A DNA stretch of 64,000 nt from Myxococcales bacterium (GTDB lineage Bacteria; Myxococcota_A; Polyangia; Polyangiales; Polyangiaceae). Within the stretch, counting starts at the first letter, position 1. Every line of letters begins with the position of its first letter. Below the pieces are notes generated by a model. It ran no database searches. It was not told the DNA's origin and saw only the letters and a list, made by a program, of their open reading frames with translations. The stretch covers positions 62,001-126,000 of the forward strand of contig CANJCO010000004.1 in assembly GCA_947473045.1 (NCBI GenBank), given 5' to 3'. Both the position numbers and the translations under genes were made by a program. Of the stretch, positions 17,805 to 26,175 are shown piece after piece.

Positions 17805-18500
17805 TTATTTCGCGGCGGCGATCGCCGCTTCGATGTCGGCCGTCAAGCTCGGGTCGTCTGGCGTGACGGTCGAGTCGTAGCGCTTGATCAGCACGCCCTT
17901 GCGACTGAGCAGGAACTTGTTGAAGTTCCACGAGATGGCGCCCGCGCCGCCGGGCTGCGCTTTGAGCCAGCTGTAGATCGGGTTCTCGGTCGGCGGGTTC
18001 ACGTTGCTCTTGGTGAACATCGGGAACGTGATGCCGTACTCGGCGGTGCAGAAGGTGCTGATGTCCTTGTCGCTGCCGGGCTCTTGCGCGCCGAACTGGT
18101 TGCACGGAAAACCAAGGATGGTGAACCCCTTCGAACCGTACTTTTCAAACACCGCCTGAAGCGGCTTGTATTGCGGAGTGTAGCCGCACGCGGAGGCCAC
18201 GTTGACGACCAGCACGACGTCACCGCGGTATTCGCACATCGAGACGGTCCGCGTTTGGCCGAGGTCGGGTGACGACAGCGCGTAAAACGAGCCCGCCGGC
18301 GCTGCGGGATTGCACACGAACGCTGCGTCGGCCGCATCGTCCTGAAAGATCGCGGCGTCTTTGGGCGCCGGAGGCGAGGCAGCGTCGGCCGGCACAGCGG
18401 AGTCGGTGCCATCGACGGCAGGCGCTGGCTGCGTGTCGCTGGTGCTGCACGCGAGCAGCGCGAGGGGGGAGAGCGAGGCGATCAGGGTACGAAGCTTCAT
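17805..18500 (-). CDS. Glutathione peroxidase-like lipoprotein
   Basis: A 231-residue thiol peroxidase of the glutathione peroxidase family, predicted to be lipid-anchored outside the cytoplasm. It begins MKLRTLIASL with lipobox LLAC (Cys20), then an Asp/Ala/Pro-rich linker to about residue 70. The catalytic tetrad is visible: Cys105 in VASACGYTPQY, Gln in GFPCNQFG, and Trp and Asn in SWNFNKF. The residue at the active site is an ordinary Cys codon, so it is not a selenoprotein. It probably reduces lipid or hydrogen peroxides using thioredoxin-like partners. It lies upstream on the minus strand from nothing else in tandem except a 90-bp gap to the aldehyde dehydrogenase. Confidence 0.9.
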   Translation of the reverse strand: MKLRTLIASLSPLALLACSTSDTQPAPAVDGTDSAVPADAASPPAPKDAAIFQDDAADAAFVCNPAAPAGSFYALSSPDLGQTRTVSMCEYRGDVVLVVNVASACGYTPQYKPLQAVFEKYGSKGFTILGFPCNQFGAQEPGSDKDISTFCTAEYGITFPMFTKSNVNPPTENPIYSWLKAQPGGAGAISWNFNKFLLSRKGVLIKRYDSTVTPDDPSLTADIEAAIAAAK

Positions 18501-18590
18501 GGGCAAACCTTTTGTAGATACTCGGATGAACGCGCCCGTGATCCGGGGGCGAAAATTGCGCTCAATTCGCGCAGGCCCGCCACTGGCCGA

Positions 18591-20045
18591 CTACCGGCCT
18601 ACGAGAAACCGCAGCACCATGGCGATGGCCTTGCCGTACGGAGGGCGCAGCAGCCCGCCGCCGTTGACGCGCGCCTGATAGAAGACGGGCTTCTTCTTGC
18701 TGAACGTGTCGAAGCCCTCTTTGCCGTGATAGTGCCCCATGCCGCTGCCGCCGACGCCGCCGAAGGGCAGATCGTCCTGCGCGAAGTGCATCATCGTCTC
18801 GTTGACCGAGACGCCGCCCGACACCGTTTGCTCGAGCACCTTGGCGAGCGCGTCGTCGTCGTAGCCGAAGAAATACAGGGCGAGCGGGCGATCGTGGTCG
18901 TTTACGTACGCGATCGCGTCGTCGAGCGTGTCGTACGGCTTAATCGGCAGGATGGGGCCGAAGATTTCCTCGCTCATCGCGCCTACGTGGTCGGGCGGGT
19001 TGACGATGAGAACGGGCGCCATTTTTCGCGTGCCGGAGGTGTCTTCGGTTGAAGTGGGCACGATCTTCGCGCCCGTAACGCGCGCCTCGTCGACGAGCTG
19101 CTGAAGGCGGGCGAAGTGCCGATCGCTGACGACGCTCGTGTAGTCGACGTTATCTTTTACGGTGGGATACATCTGCGAAAAGGCCGCTTTGCACTCGTCG
19201 ACGAACGCGTCGACCTTGCGCCGGGGCACCAGCACGTAGTCGGGCGCGATGCACGTCTGCCCGGCGTTGAAGCTCTTGCCGAACATGATGCGGGTCGCGG
19301 CCACGTCGAGCGGGAAGTCATCGGCGATGATCACGGGAGACTTGCCGCCGAGCTCGAGCGTGACCGGAACGAGGTTCTCCGCCGCCGCGCGCATGACGAC
19401 CTTCCCCACGCGCGTCGAGCCTGTAAAAAGCAGGTGATCGAACGCGAGCTTCGAAAATGCCTCGCCGACTTCGGGGCCGCCCGTGACGACCAAAACTTCG
19501 TCGTCGGAGAACACCGCCGACAAGCAGCGCGCGAGCTCGCGGCTCGTCTCAGGCGTGAACTCGCTCGGCTTGATGAGCACGCGGTTGCCGGCCGCGATCG
19601 CGCCAGCAAGAGGCGACAGGGCGAGCTGCATCGGGTAGTTCCAAGGCGCGATGATGCCGACCACGCCGAGCGGCTGCGCCATCACTTCGGCGCGCGCGGG
19701 CGCGAACAGCCAGCTCACGGGTCGGGACTCGGTCTCCATCCACTCGTGAAGGTGCTCTCGGCAGTGGGAGATCGCCGCGAGGGTCATGAACACTTCTGCG
19801 GTGAGCGTTTCGTGCCTCGAACGATGTCCGAAGTCGGAGGCGATCGCCTTGACGAAGGCTTCCTTGTTGCCCTGGACTGCTTTTTCGAGCTTGTCGAGGC
19901 GCGCGATGCGAACTTCGTACGACGGCGCGGGCTGCTTGCGGTGTGCCGCCTTCATGGCCGCCAGCTGGGCATCGAGGCTGCGCGCGGGAGCGCTCTCGGC
20001 AGGTTGGTCGCTCGGCTCGTGGGAAAAATCGACGGCGTTGGCCAT
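18591..20045 (-). CDS. Aldehyde dehydrogenase, coniferyl-aldehyde-type
   Basis: NAD(P)-dependent oxidation of aldehydes to acids. The 484-residue protein has the ALDH-superfamily general base in VTLELGGKSPVI, the catalytic Cys in NAGQTCIAPDYV, the cofactor-site phrase FTGSTRVGK, and a C-terminal hydrophobic tail (AIAMVLRFLV) like that of coniferyl/fatty aldehyde dehydrogenases, which may touch the membrane. The second ATG (20045) is chosen because GGAG sits 6 nt upstream; an ATG 12 bp earlier is possible. Substrate is inferred from overall resemblance only. It is in tandem behind an alpha/beta-hydrolase gene, 46 bp apart. Confidence 0.92.
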   Translation of the reverse strand: MANAVDFSHEPSDQPAESAPARSLDAQLAAMKAAHRKQPAPSYEVRIARLDKLEKAVQGNKEAFVKAIASDFGHRSRHETLTAEVFMTLAAISHCREHLHEWMETESRPVSWLFAPARAEVMAQPLGVVGIIAPWNYPMQLALSPLAGAIAAGNRVLIKPSEFTPETSRELARCLSAVFSDDEVLVVTGGPEVGEAFSKLAFDHLLFTGSTRVGKVVMRAAAENLVPVTLELGGKSPVIIADDFPLDVAATRIMFGKSFNAGQTCIAPDYVLVPRRKVDAFVDECKAAFSQMYPTVKDNVDYTSVVSDRHFARLQQLVDEARVTGAKIVPTSTEDTSGTRKMAPVLIVNPPDHVGAMSEEIFGPILPIKPYDTLDDAIAYVNDHDRPLALYFFGYDDDALAKVLEQTVSGGVSVNETMMHFAQDDLPFGGVGGSGMGHYHGKEGFDTFSKKKPVFYQARVNGGGLLRPPYGKAIAMVLRFLVGR

Positions 20046-20091
20046 GGCGCGCTCCATTGCGGGAAGGGCCGCAGTTTAGCACGACGCTGCT

Positions 20092-20802
20092 TTAGGCGAG
20101 CGCGCGACCGAGGAAGTCGCCCAGCGAATCGACGACCAGCTGCGGAATCTCGTGCGCGCCGCGGAAAGCCTGCCAGGTGACGTCCAGTGCGGCCGTGACC
20201 ATCTCGTCGCGAAGCCGCTCAGCCAGCGAAAACGGCAGCACCGGATCGCGTACGCCGTGGCTCTGATACACGCGAAGCCCTTTCCGCGCTGGCAGCAGCG
20301 GCAGCCATTCTTCTTCCGCGATGAGCGTTCCGGAGAGCTGCACCAGGCCGGCGAGCCTGCGCGAAGTGCGAAGCGCCACATCGGTCGCGAGCATCGCCCC
20401 CTGAGAGAACCCGCCGAGCACGATGGCGCTGGGCGTCAGCTCGCGCTCGATATCTGCGAGCAGGCCTTCCATGCCCTCGCGCGCTTCGGCCAGGCCGCGA
20501 GGAACCTCGCGCGACATGTCGCGCTGCTCGCCGCGCTCCATCGCCCGCTGGAGGCGCTGCATGTCGATCATCCACCACGCGCGCGCATCGGCGCCGGGGA
20601 ACATGTCGAGCGCGATGGGGGCCGCCGGAAAAACCAGGCGCGTACCGGCTGGGACCCGCAGCGCGCCGCCGAGCCCCACGAGGTCTTCTCCTGACGCGCC
20701 AAATCCGTGGAGCAACACCACGACCGGCCCGGTCCCCGCGCCGGAACCGTCATCGCCTCCGGTAATGACGACCTCGTAGCCACCAATCTGCGTCCTTCGC
20801 AT
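20092..20802 (-). CDS. Alpha/beta-hydrolase, carboxylesterase/phospholipase type
   Basis: A 236-residue cytoplasmic serine hydrolase of the YpfH/carboxylesterase-2 group. Oxyanion segment LLHGFGAS, nucleophile Ser in GGFSQGAML, the Asp in HGVRDPVLPF and the His in GAHEIPQ form a complete triad in the right order. The likely start is ATG 20802 (MRRTQIGG); the frame extends 63 bp further upstream into the stem-loop that follows the neighbouring lipoprotein gene, so the shorter form is preferred. It may be co-transcribed with the aldehyde dehydrogenase downstream, which would suit hydrolysis of an ester followed by aldehyde oxidation, but this is inference. Confidence 0.9.
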   Translation of the reverse strand: MRRTQIGGYEVVITGGDDGSGAGTGPVVVLLHGFGASGEDLVGLGGALRVPAGTRLVFPAAPIALDMFPGADARAWWMIDMQRLQRAMERGEQRDMSREVPRGLAEAREGMEGLLADIERELTPSAIVLGGFSQGAMLATDVALRTSRRLAGLVQLSGTLIAEEEWLPLLPARKGLRVYQSHGVRDPVLPFSLAERLRDEMVTAALDVTWQAFRGAHEIPQLVVDSLGDFLGRALA

Positions 20803-20821
20803 AAGGGAGATTGTATCCCAC

Positions 20822-20862
20822 AAATGCGCGAAGGCCGCGATCCTCGCATGGAGAACCGCGGC
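20822..20862 (-). repeat. Conserved 41-nt stem-loop, copy 1
   Basis: Copy of a 41-nt element also found at 22437-22477 (40 of 41 positions identical). Here GGCCGCG (20833-20839) pairs with CGCGGCC (20857-20863). It lies 25 bp past the stop of the upstream lipoprotein gene on the minus strand, followed by a weak T-run, so it may act as a terminator for that gene. The loop sequence is as well conserved as the stem. Confidence 0.75.
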
Positions 20863-20886
20863 CACCGGACGAAGCGTGAGGCGCTG

Positions 20887-22338
20887 TCAGTTGGGCGGGG
20901 GAGGCGGCGGCGGCTTCGTCGGATCGCCGACGCATGACGACAGGTCGAAGAAGAGGAATTCGAGGGCGGCTTCCTGCTGGGTCATCGCGGCCTTTGCATC
21001 GCCGCAATCGCCGAGGGGCCCGAGTGACCCTCCTCCCGACGAGACGTGCAGGTCGGAGAACACGGCCAATCCGCACTGGGCGGCGGGCTGCGCGTTGACC
21101 GGGGCGTTGAACGACAAATAGGCCGTGTTGTACGCCTTGTTTTTGAGGTTCTGATCACCGTAATAAATCCACGGGGTGGTGGCGCCGGTGACGATGCCAA
21201 CGTCATGCGCGGCGTAGTCGAGCGTGATTTGTCCCTTGGACGGAGGCGCGCCCTTGAACACGTTTTGTACCCACGCGTCGAACGCGACGCCCTTCGGGAA
21301 GGTCGTGTTGATGTACCAGGGCGGACCGTTGCTGGGCCCGGGGGCGAGCCACTGCGCTGTGCTGTTGAAGTCAGCTTGGCCGTTTCCGGGCGCAAACCAG
21401 TTGTAGTGGTAGTGCGTTCCGAACAGGCGACCTCCGCCGTTCACGTAATCGTGCATCGCCTGGTAGCCCTGCGGCTTTCGGTCGACGGGGCTGCACTCGC
21501 AGGAGTTGATCACGATGTCGTGCTTGGTGAGCTCGGCTTTGTTGGCCCAAAACGCGTAGGCGTCTTTCGAGCCGGGTCCCGAGGCTCCGCCGCTGCCGGT
21601 GAACAGGTGCACGCGGCCGGCGGCCGAAAACTCGCTGTCGTCGATGCCGATCTTTCGCATCAGGCACTCGAGCTTGTCGCAGCCGCCGGTGGCCATCGCG
21701 AGCTGCGGCAGATTGTCGAACGGGCTGCCTTCCTTCTGCTTTTTCGGCAAGCGCGTGATGGTCTCGAAGCCGCTGCCGTCTTTTTTACCGAGGGCGGTAT
21801 CGACGCACTGCGGGACGCTCGGAATGGTGATGACGCGGCGGAACTTGCCGAGCTGCATGACGAGCGGGATGTTGGTGCCCACGGGCGCGTCGACGATCGT
21901 GAAGTGCCCCTTTGCGTCGGTCTGCACTGCGCTCGGCAGCGGCGAGCCGGAAGCGGGCGCCTGACACGACGTGCAAACGGCGCCTGAAGCAATGTCGAGC
22001 AGCGGCGCATTCGGGACGTAGACGTAGACGTTGTAAAGCGGATTGCGGCCCATCGGGTCGTAGACCGTCCCGCTGATCGTCGTGTGGTTGCCGTTGCTGC
22101 AATTGACGACCTGACACTCGAGCCCCGTGCACGTCACCACGTCTACTGCGGCGTCTCCGTTGATGATCAGGCCGCCGCCGTCTTCGTCGGCCGGGTCGAT
22201 GATGCCTGCGTCGGAATCACCGGAGTCTCCGCCTCCGCCGAAGTTGGAAGCGGGGGCGCTGCTGCAGCCCGGTGCGGCCCACAGGCCGGCGGCCCCCGTT
22301 AGGCTGGCGACAATCAATAAGGCAGGGAAGGTTTTCAT
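20887..22338 (-). CDS. Lipoprotein paralogue A, carboxypeptidase-regulatory-like plus ThuA-like domain
   Basis: A 483-residue predicted lipoprotein: signal peptide with LWAAPGC (Cys25), an Asp/Gly linker to about residue 65, then a beta-sandwich-like segment (about 85-200; SGTVYDPMGRNPLYNV, TDAKGHFTI) resembling carboxypeptidase regulatory domains. The C-terminal half holds NSCECSP, GGRLFGTHYHYNWF and FSDLHVSS and loosely resembles ThuA/glutamine-amidotransferase-like Rossmann folds. Many Cys pairs suggest disulfides outside the cytoplasm. It ends in a Pro7-Asn tail. The start is supported by GAGGAG 7 nt upstream. It is a tandem duplicate of the next gene. Function unknown; the fold reading is an inference. 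Confidence 0.8.
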   Translation of the reverse strand: MKTFPALLIVASLTGAAGLWAAPGCSSAPASNFGGGGDSGDSDAGIIDPADEDGGGLIINGDAAVDVVTCTGLECQVVNCSNGNHTTISGTVYDPMGRNPLYNVYVYVPNAPLLDIASGAVCTSCQAPASGSPLPSAVQTDAKGHFTIVDAPVGTNIPLVMQLGKFRRVITIPSVPQCVDTALGKKDGSGFETITRLPKKQKEGSPFDNLPQLAMATGGCDKLECLMRKIGIDDSEFSAAGRVHLFTGSGGASGPGSKDAYAFWANKAELTKHDIVINSCECSPVDRKPQGYQAMHDYVNGGGRLFGTHYHYNWFAPGNGQADFNSTAQWLAPGPSNGPPWYINTTFPKGVAFDAWVQNVFKGAPPSKGQITLDYAAHDVGIVTGATTPWIYYGDQNLKNKAYNTAYLSFNAPVNAQPAAQCGLAVFSDLHVSSGGGSLGPLGDCGDAKAAMTQQEAALEFLFFDLSSCVGDPTKPPPPPPPN

Positions 22339-22436
22339 GCGGACTCCTCGGGCGCGCCAAAGCCGCCGCTGCGGCAGGCTCATGCTTGTCGCAAGTTTGG
22401 CGTTAACTCGGCAGCCGATCAAGCAGTGACGGCCAA

Positions 22437-22485
22437 AAATGCGCGAAAGCCGCGATCCTCGCATGGAGAACCGCGGCTTTCGTGC
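22437..22485 (-). terminator. Terminator stem-loop, copy 2 of the 41-nt element
   Basis: CGAAAGCCGCG (22444-22454) and CGCGGCTTTCG (22472-22482) form an 11-bp stem, extendable by 3 pairs. On the minus strand it is followed by ATTTTTGG, a good T-tract, 24 bp after the paralogue B stop. It shares 40 of 41 nt with the element at 20822-20862. Confidence 0.8.
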
Positions 22486-22500
22486 AGCGTGACGTGCTGC

Positions 22501-24024
22501 TCAGTTCACGGGCGGCGGCGGCGGCGGCTTGCTGTCATCCGACACGCAAGACGAGAGGTCGAAGAAGAGGAACTCGAGCGCGACTTCGTTCACGAGGTGC
22601 GTCGCGTCGGCCTGCTTGCCGCAATAGGCCGGCCAGCCGCCGGTGCCGGGGGCCGAGCCGGAAAGGTGAACGTCGGAGTACACGGCGCGACCGCACTGCT
22701 TGTCGACTGTGGTCTTCACCGGCGTGTTGAACGACAGGTAGTACGTGTCGTACTGCGTCTGGCTCGTCTTGTAGGCGTTGCCCTTTGTGCCCGTGTAGAT
22801 CCAGCGGGTGGCCTCGTTCTTCTGGGGAGTGAGCGTGACGTTCTTCACGTCGTTGCGAATGTCTCCCAGATCGAGCTGGCCCTTGGTGTGGGTGATTTTC
22901 AGTTGGGTCTCGGACGTATCCATCCAATCAGAGAACGCCGCGCCCTTGGGGAAGTCTGTGTCGATGTAATAGGGGGCGTTGGCGAGTGAGAAGTCAGCCT
23001 GTTCCCACTGCGCGACCCCGTTGAAGTCGGCGGGGCCCTGGCAGGTGTTGTCGAACTGGCACTGCTGTTGGCTGGCGAACCAGTTGTAGTGGTAGTGCGT
23101 GCCGAACATGCGGCCGCCGGCGTCGAGGTAGGCCTTCATGTTCGCATACGCCGGACCTTTGCTGGCGCGGTCGTAGGTGCTGCACTCGCACGCGTTGAAG
23201 ATGATGTCGTATTTCATCATCGTCGCCTTGTTTCCCCACAGGGCGTAGGCGTCGCCAGGCGCGTTGCTGCCGAAATCCTGGCCGTTGTCGTTGCCGCGAT
23301 AGATGTGCATGCGCTTGGTCGGGTCGGCGAAATTCGGACCCCCGATGGCGCTCGGATCGAGGCCAAGGTGCGTGAAGAAACACTCGGCCTGATCGCAGCC
23401 CGTGGTGAGCGCGATGAGCGGGATGTTGTCAGCCGGGTCGCCTTCCTTGTGCTTCTTGGGAAGGCGCGTCTTGTTTTTGTCGGTCTGCGGGTTGTCGACG
23501 CACTGGGTGACCTGCGGGATGCTGACCTTGCGCCGCCATTTGCCGAGCTGCATCACGAGCGGGATATCGGACCCGACCGGCACGTTCTCGAGCTTGAAGT
23601 GGCCCTTTGCGTCAGTGGTCGTGAACACGACGGGCGAACCCGACGCCGGCGCCTGACATGAAGTGCAAACAGGGCCCGTCGCGATAGGGTCGAGGGGCGC
23701 GTTGGGCACGTAGACGAAGACGTTGTAGAGGCCGAGGCTCCCCGCAGGATCGTAGACCGTGCCGCTCACGGTCGTCGTGGTGCCATTGCCACAGTTGACC
23801 TGTTGGCAGGCGAGACCTACGCAGGCCGGCGCTGCTTCGACGCTCGAATCGACGCCGCCGAACGGATCGCTGGCGTCGTCGTCAAATCCGCCTTCGCCCG
23901 TGCCGCCGTCGTCACCGCTTGAATTGAACTTCGAGTCGGGAGCCGTGCTGCAGCCGGGAGCTGCCCAAAGAAGCGAGCCGACGGCCAGCCCGGCCGCTGC
24001 CAGGAATGCCCAGGTTTTTTGCAT
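22501..24024 (-). CDS. Lipoprotein paralogue B, carboxypeptidase-regulatory-like plus ThuA-like domain
   Basis: A 507-residue predicted lipoprotein, paralogous to the gene next to it along the full length: same signal peptide end LWAAPGC (Cys25), Asp/Gly linker, VSGTVYDPAGSLGLYNVFVY beta domain, PVCTSCQAPASGSP, NACECSTYD, GGRMFGTHYHYNWF, and a Pro-rich tail. It differs by an insert with extra cysteines (QQQCQFDNTC) and a polar segment around LDLGDIRNDV. The Cys-rich, exported design and HYHYN motif suggest a surface or periplasmic binding or enzymatic role, but no catalytic motif is established. The ATG at 24024 gives the signal peptide; the frame upstream is not protein-like. A candidate promoter lies ~75 bp upstream. 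Confidence 0.8.
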   Translation of the reverse strand: MQKTWAFLAAAGLAVGSLLWAAPGCSTAPDSKFNSSGDDGGTGEGGFDDDASDPFGGVDSSVEAAPACVGLACQQVNCGNGTTTTVSGTVYDPAGSLGLYNVFVYVPNAPLDPIATGPVCTSCQAPASGSPVVFTTTDAKGHFKLENVPVGSDIPLVMQLGKWRRKVSIPQVTQCVDNPQTDKNKTRLPKKHKEGDPADNIPLIALTTGCDQAECFFTHLGLDPSAIGGPNFADPTKRMHIYRGNDNGQDFGSNAPGDAYALWGNKATMMKYDIIFNACECSTYDRASKGPAYANMKAYLDAGGRMFGTHYHYNWFASQQQCQFDNTCQGPADFNGVAQWEQADFSLANAPYYIDTDFPKGAAFSDWMDTSETQLKITHTKGQLDLGDIRNDVKNVTLTPQKNEATRWIYTGTKGNAYKTSQTQYDTYYLSFNTPVKTTVDKQCGRAVYSDVHLSGSAPGTGGWPAYCGKQADATHLVNEVALEFLFFDLSSCVSDDSKPPPPPPVN

Positions 24025-24094
24025 GTTGTTGGCCTTTGCGAAGTGAGCGGTAAGGAGGTCGAGCGTAGGCGCGCCAAATCCGCGCCCTAGCGTA

Positions 24095-24123
24095 ATTGTG
24101 AACGGAAAGTATGCGGCGTTCAA
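24095..24123 (-). promoter_or_regulatory. Candidate promoter of lipoprotein paralogue B
   Basis: On the minus strand TTGAAC and CACAAT are spaced 17 bp, about 70 bp before the ATG at 24024. Each hexamer matches the sigma-70 consensus at four of six positions. Confidence 0.35.
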
Positions 24124-24220
24124 CAGCACAGTGTCGCGCGGCCTGATCTGCCGATTTTTCGGGCGTCGCGGCCTGCCGGAAAGTTGACCGCCGCTGGCGC
24201 AGCAGATACCGCTCGGCGAA

Positions 24221-25435
24221 ATGGCAGCCAACCGCGCAAAATGGGCTGGAGGCTTGGCGCTCGCCGGAGCTCTCCTCGGGCTGGTGTTCGCCGCGTACTC
24301 CACTTCGGACTATGCGGCGCACCTCGACCGTCAGATTCACGCCATCCACTGCAGCTTCATCCCCGGCGCGCCGGTCGATTCGGGCGAAGGGAATGCCTGC
24401 AAAACGGCGCTGTTTAGCCCGTATTCTGCGCTCTTTCGGCAGTCGTTCTGGGGGGGAGTGCCGATCTCGCTCTTCGCGCTCGGCTCGTTTGGATTCTTCG
24501 CTGGGTTCGCGCTCTTCGTGCTGCTCGGCGGCGCGCGCACGCCCAAGCGGGCGCTCCAGTTCATGGGCACGATCGGGCTGACGCCGCTGCTGGCGTCGCT
24601 CGTGATGTTCACGATCTCGGCCGTTCAACTGCATGCATTCTGCAAGGTATGCATCGGCATCTACTTCTCGAGCGGCCTGCTCGCCGCCGCCGGCCTGATG
24701 GCGTGGCTGGCGCTGCGTGACGACGCATCGCAGGCCTCGCCGCGACCGCCCGGCTCCGCGTTGATGCTCGGCGGGTGGCTCGCTGCGCTGGGCGCGGCGT
24801 CGGTGCTGCCTGCCCTCGTGTACGTCTCGACGCTGCCCGACTACAGGCCGATGATGAGCTCGTGCGGCAAGCTGGCCGTCGCCACCGAGGCTCACGGCGC
24901 GCTCGTAAAACTGCCGACGTCGAGCCCGGTGCAGGCGGTTACGCTGTTCGAGGACCCGCTGTGTCCGACTTGCAAAGCCTTTCACGAGCGCATGGTCGTG
25001 GAGGGCGTGTTCGAGCGCCTCGACGTGACGCTCGCGATGTTCCCGCTCGACAACGAGTGCAACTGGATGCTCGATCGCACCCTCCATCCGGGGGCGTGTA
25101 CGCTCTCGAAGGCGGTGCTCTGCGGCAAGGAGCGGGCGCGCGCTGTGCTCGAGTGGTCGTATGCCGAGCAGGAGACCCTGCGAGACATCGCCAAGACGAA
25201 TCCGAAAGCGCTGCGCGAGCGCATCTCGGCAAAGTGGGGCGCCGACGTGAACGCGTGCATCGATGAAAAAGACACGACGGTGCGACTCAACCGCCATCTT
25301 CATTTCGCCGCCGACAATCACGTGCCGGTGTCGACGCCGCAAATGTTTCTCGGTGACAAGCGCCTGTGCGACGAAGACACCGATCTCGGCCTGAAATACA
25401 CGCTCGCGCAGCTCGCGCCCCAGGTGCTCCCATGA
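24221..25435 (+). CDS. VKOR-thioredoxin (DsbA-like) fusion membrane protein
   Basis: A 404-residue inner-membrane protein for disulfide chemistry. The N-terminal ~190 residues are a vitamin K epoxide reductase-type module with about four or five membrane helices: loop cysteines Cys44 and Cys60 and the quinone-side pair Cys141-Cys144 (CKVC). A further hydrophobic segment (about 183-203) links to a periplasmic thioredoxin-fold domain with active site CPTC (Cys248, Cys251) in FEDPLCPTCKAFHE. Such fusions reoxidise their own DsbA-like domain. Extra Cys pairs (ECNW, GACT, VLCG, RLCDE) lie in the C-terminal half. Its TGA overlaps the next ATG, so the two are probably translationally coupled. Confidence 0.9.
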   Translation: MAANRAKWAGGLALAGALLGLVFAAYSTSDYAAHLDRQIHAIHCSFIPGAPVDSGEGNACKTALFSPYSALFRQSFWGGVPISLFALGSFGFFAGFALFVLLGGARTPKRALQFMGTIGLTPLLASLVMFTISAVQLHAFCKVCIGIYFSSGLLAAAGLMAWLALRDDASQASPRPPGSALMLGGWLAALGAASVLPALVYVSTLPDYRPMMSSCGKLAVATEAHGALVKLPTSSPVQAVTLFEDPLCPTCKAFHERMVVEGVFERLDVTLAMFPLDNECNWMLDRTLHPGACTLSKAVLCGKERARAVLEWSYAEQETLRDIAKTNPKALRERISAKWGADVNACIDEKDTTVRLNRHLHFAADNHVPVSTPQMFLGDKRLCDEDTDLGLKYTLAQLAPQVLP

Positions 25436-26175
25436 GCGAAGCCACGCAGCAGGAAGCGACTCCCAGCCTCGCGAACAAAGCCGGCGCTGCGCTCGTTGGC
25501 AGCCTCGTCGGGGCCGTGCTCGTGCTCGGCGCGACCCTGTCGGTACGAGGCATGGTGTCGGGCGCCGCCGACCGAATGAAGCATCCGGAGGCCGTCAAGA
25601 AAGAGCTCGCCGTGGCTGTCGCCGACGACACCGAGGCGCCTTATTGCACGCCCGCGTTCAAGACCGTTCTGCAGCGGGTGCTCAACGCGTGTGGTCTGGT
25701 TGGAAGTGAATCGCGCCGCGGCTGCCAGCCGGCCGACGTCAAGACGTTCGCCTCGATCAGCGACGAGGACTTCAACGCGCTCTTTACTCCGCTCAAGGAT
25801 CGCGGCGCCGTCCTGATGTTCGACGACGGCAAGGACGATCTCGACCCCGACGGCCGCAAGCTGCTCGAGGAAAAATGGCTCGACCGCAAGGGCGCCCGCT
25901 ATTTCTTCGTGGTCGCCCGCGCCTCGAAGAAGGGCAACGTCGACATGAACCGGGCGTTGTCGCACCGGCGGGCCAACTCGGTCATGCTCGACCTCGCGAA
26001 CGCGTTCCACGACCCTGATCTCGACAAACAGGTCGGGCTGCTGTGGCTTGGCAACGAGTTCGCGCAGCTTGGTAAAGACTGGTGTGAGTGGCCGACCTCG
26101 CGCGAAAAAAAGTCGTGCTCGCCCGAGGCCATCAACAGGAGCGCGTTCGTGTCATGGGTCGACTGCAGGCTCTAG
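25432..26175 (+). CDS. OmpA-like domain protein with N-terminal membrane anchor
   Basis: A 247-residue protein with one N-terminal hydrophobic segment (about 18-40) that can be an uncleaved signal anchor. The C-terminal half resembles an OmpA/MotB-type peptidoglycan-binding domain: FDDGKDDLDPDGRKLLEE and RALSHRRANSVMLDL match the usual D-L-x-P and LSxxRAxxV pattern. Four or more Cys (PYCTPAF, NACGL, RGCQP, DWCEW, KSCSP) suit the oxidising neighbour. The start is fixed by ATGA overlap with the VKOR fusion gene. It may be a substrate or scaffold of that system, which is inference. The 3' end overlaps the next gene by 22 bp. Confidence 0.75.
   Translation: MSEATQQEATPSLANKAGAALVGSLVGAVLVLGATLSVRGMVSGAADRMKHPEAVKKELAVAVADDTEAPYCTPAFKTVLQRVLNACGLVGSESRRGCQPADVKTFASISDEDFNALFTPLKDRGAVLMFDDGKDDLDPDGRKLLEEKWLDRKGARYFFVVARASKKGNVDMNRALSHRRANSVMLDLANAFHDPDLDKQVGLLWLGNEFAQLGKDWCEWPTSREKKSCSPEAINRSAFVSWVDCRL

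Noticed and set aside
17805-18500. Selenoprotein possibility for the peroxidase
   Set aside because: The active-site codon is TGC for Cys; no in-frame TGA is present.
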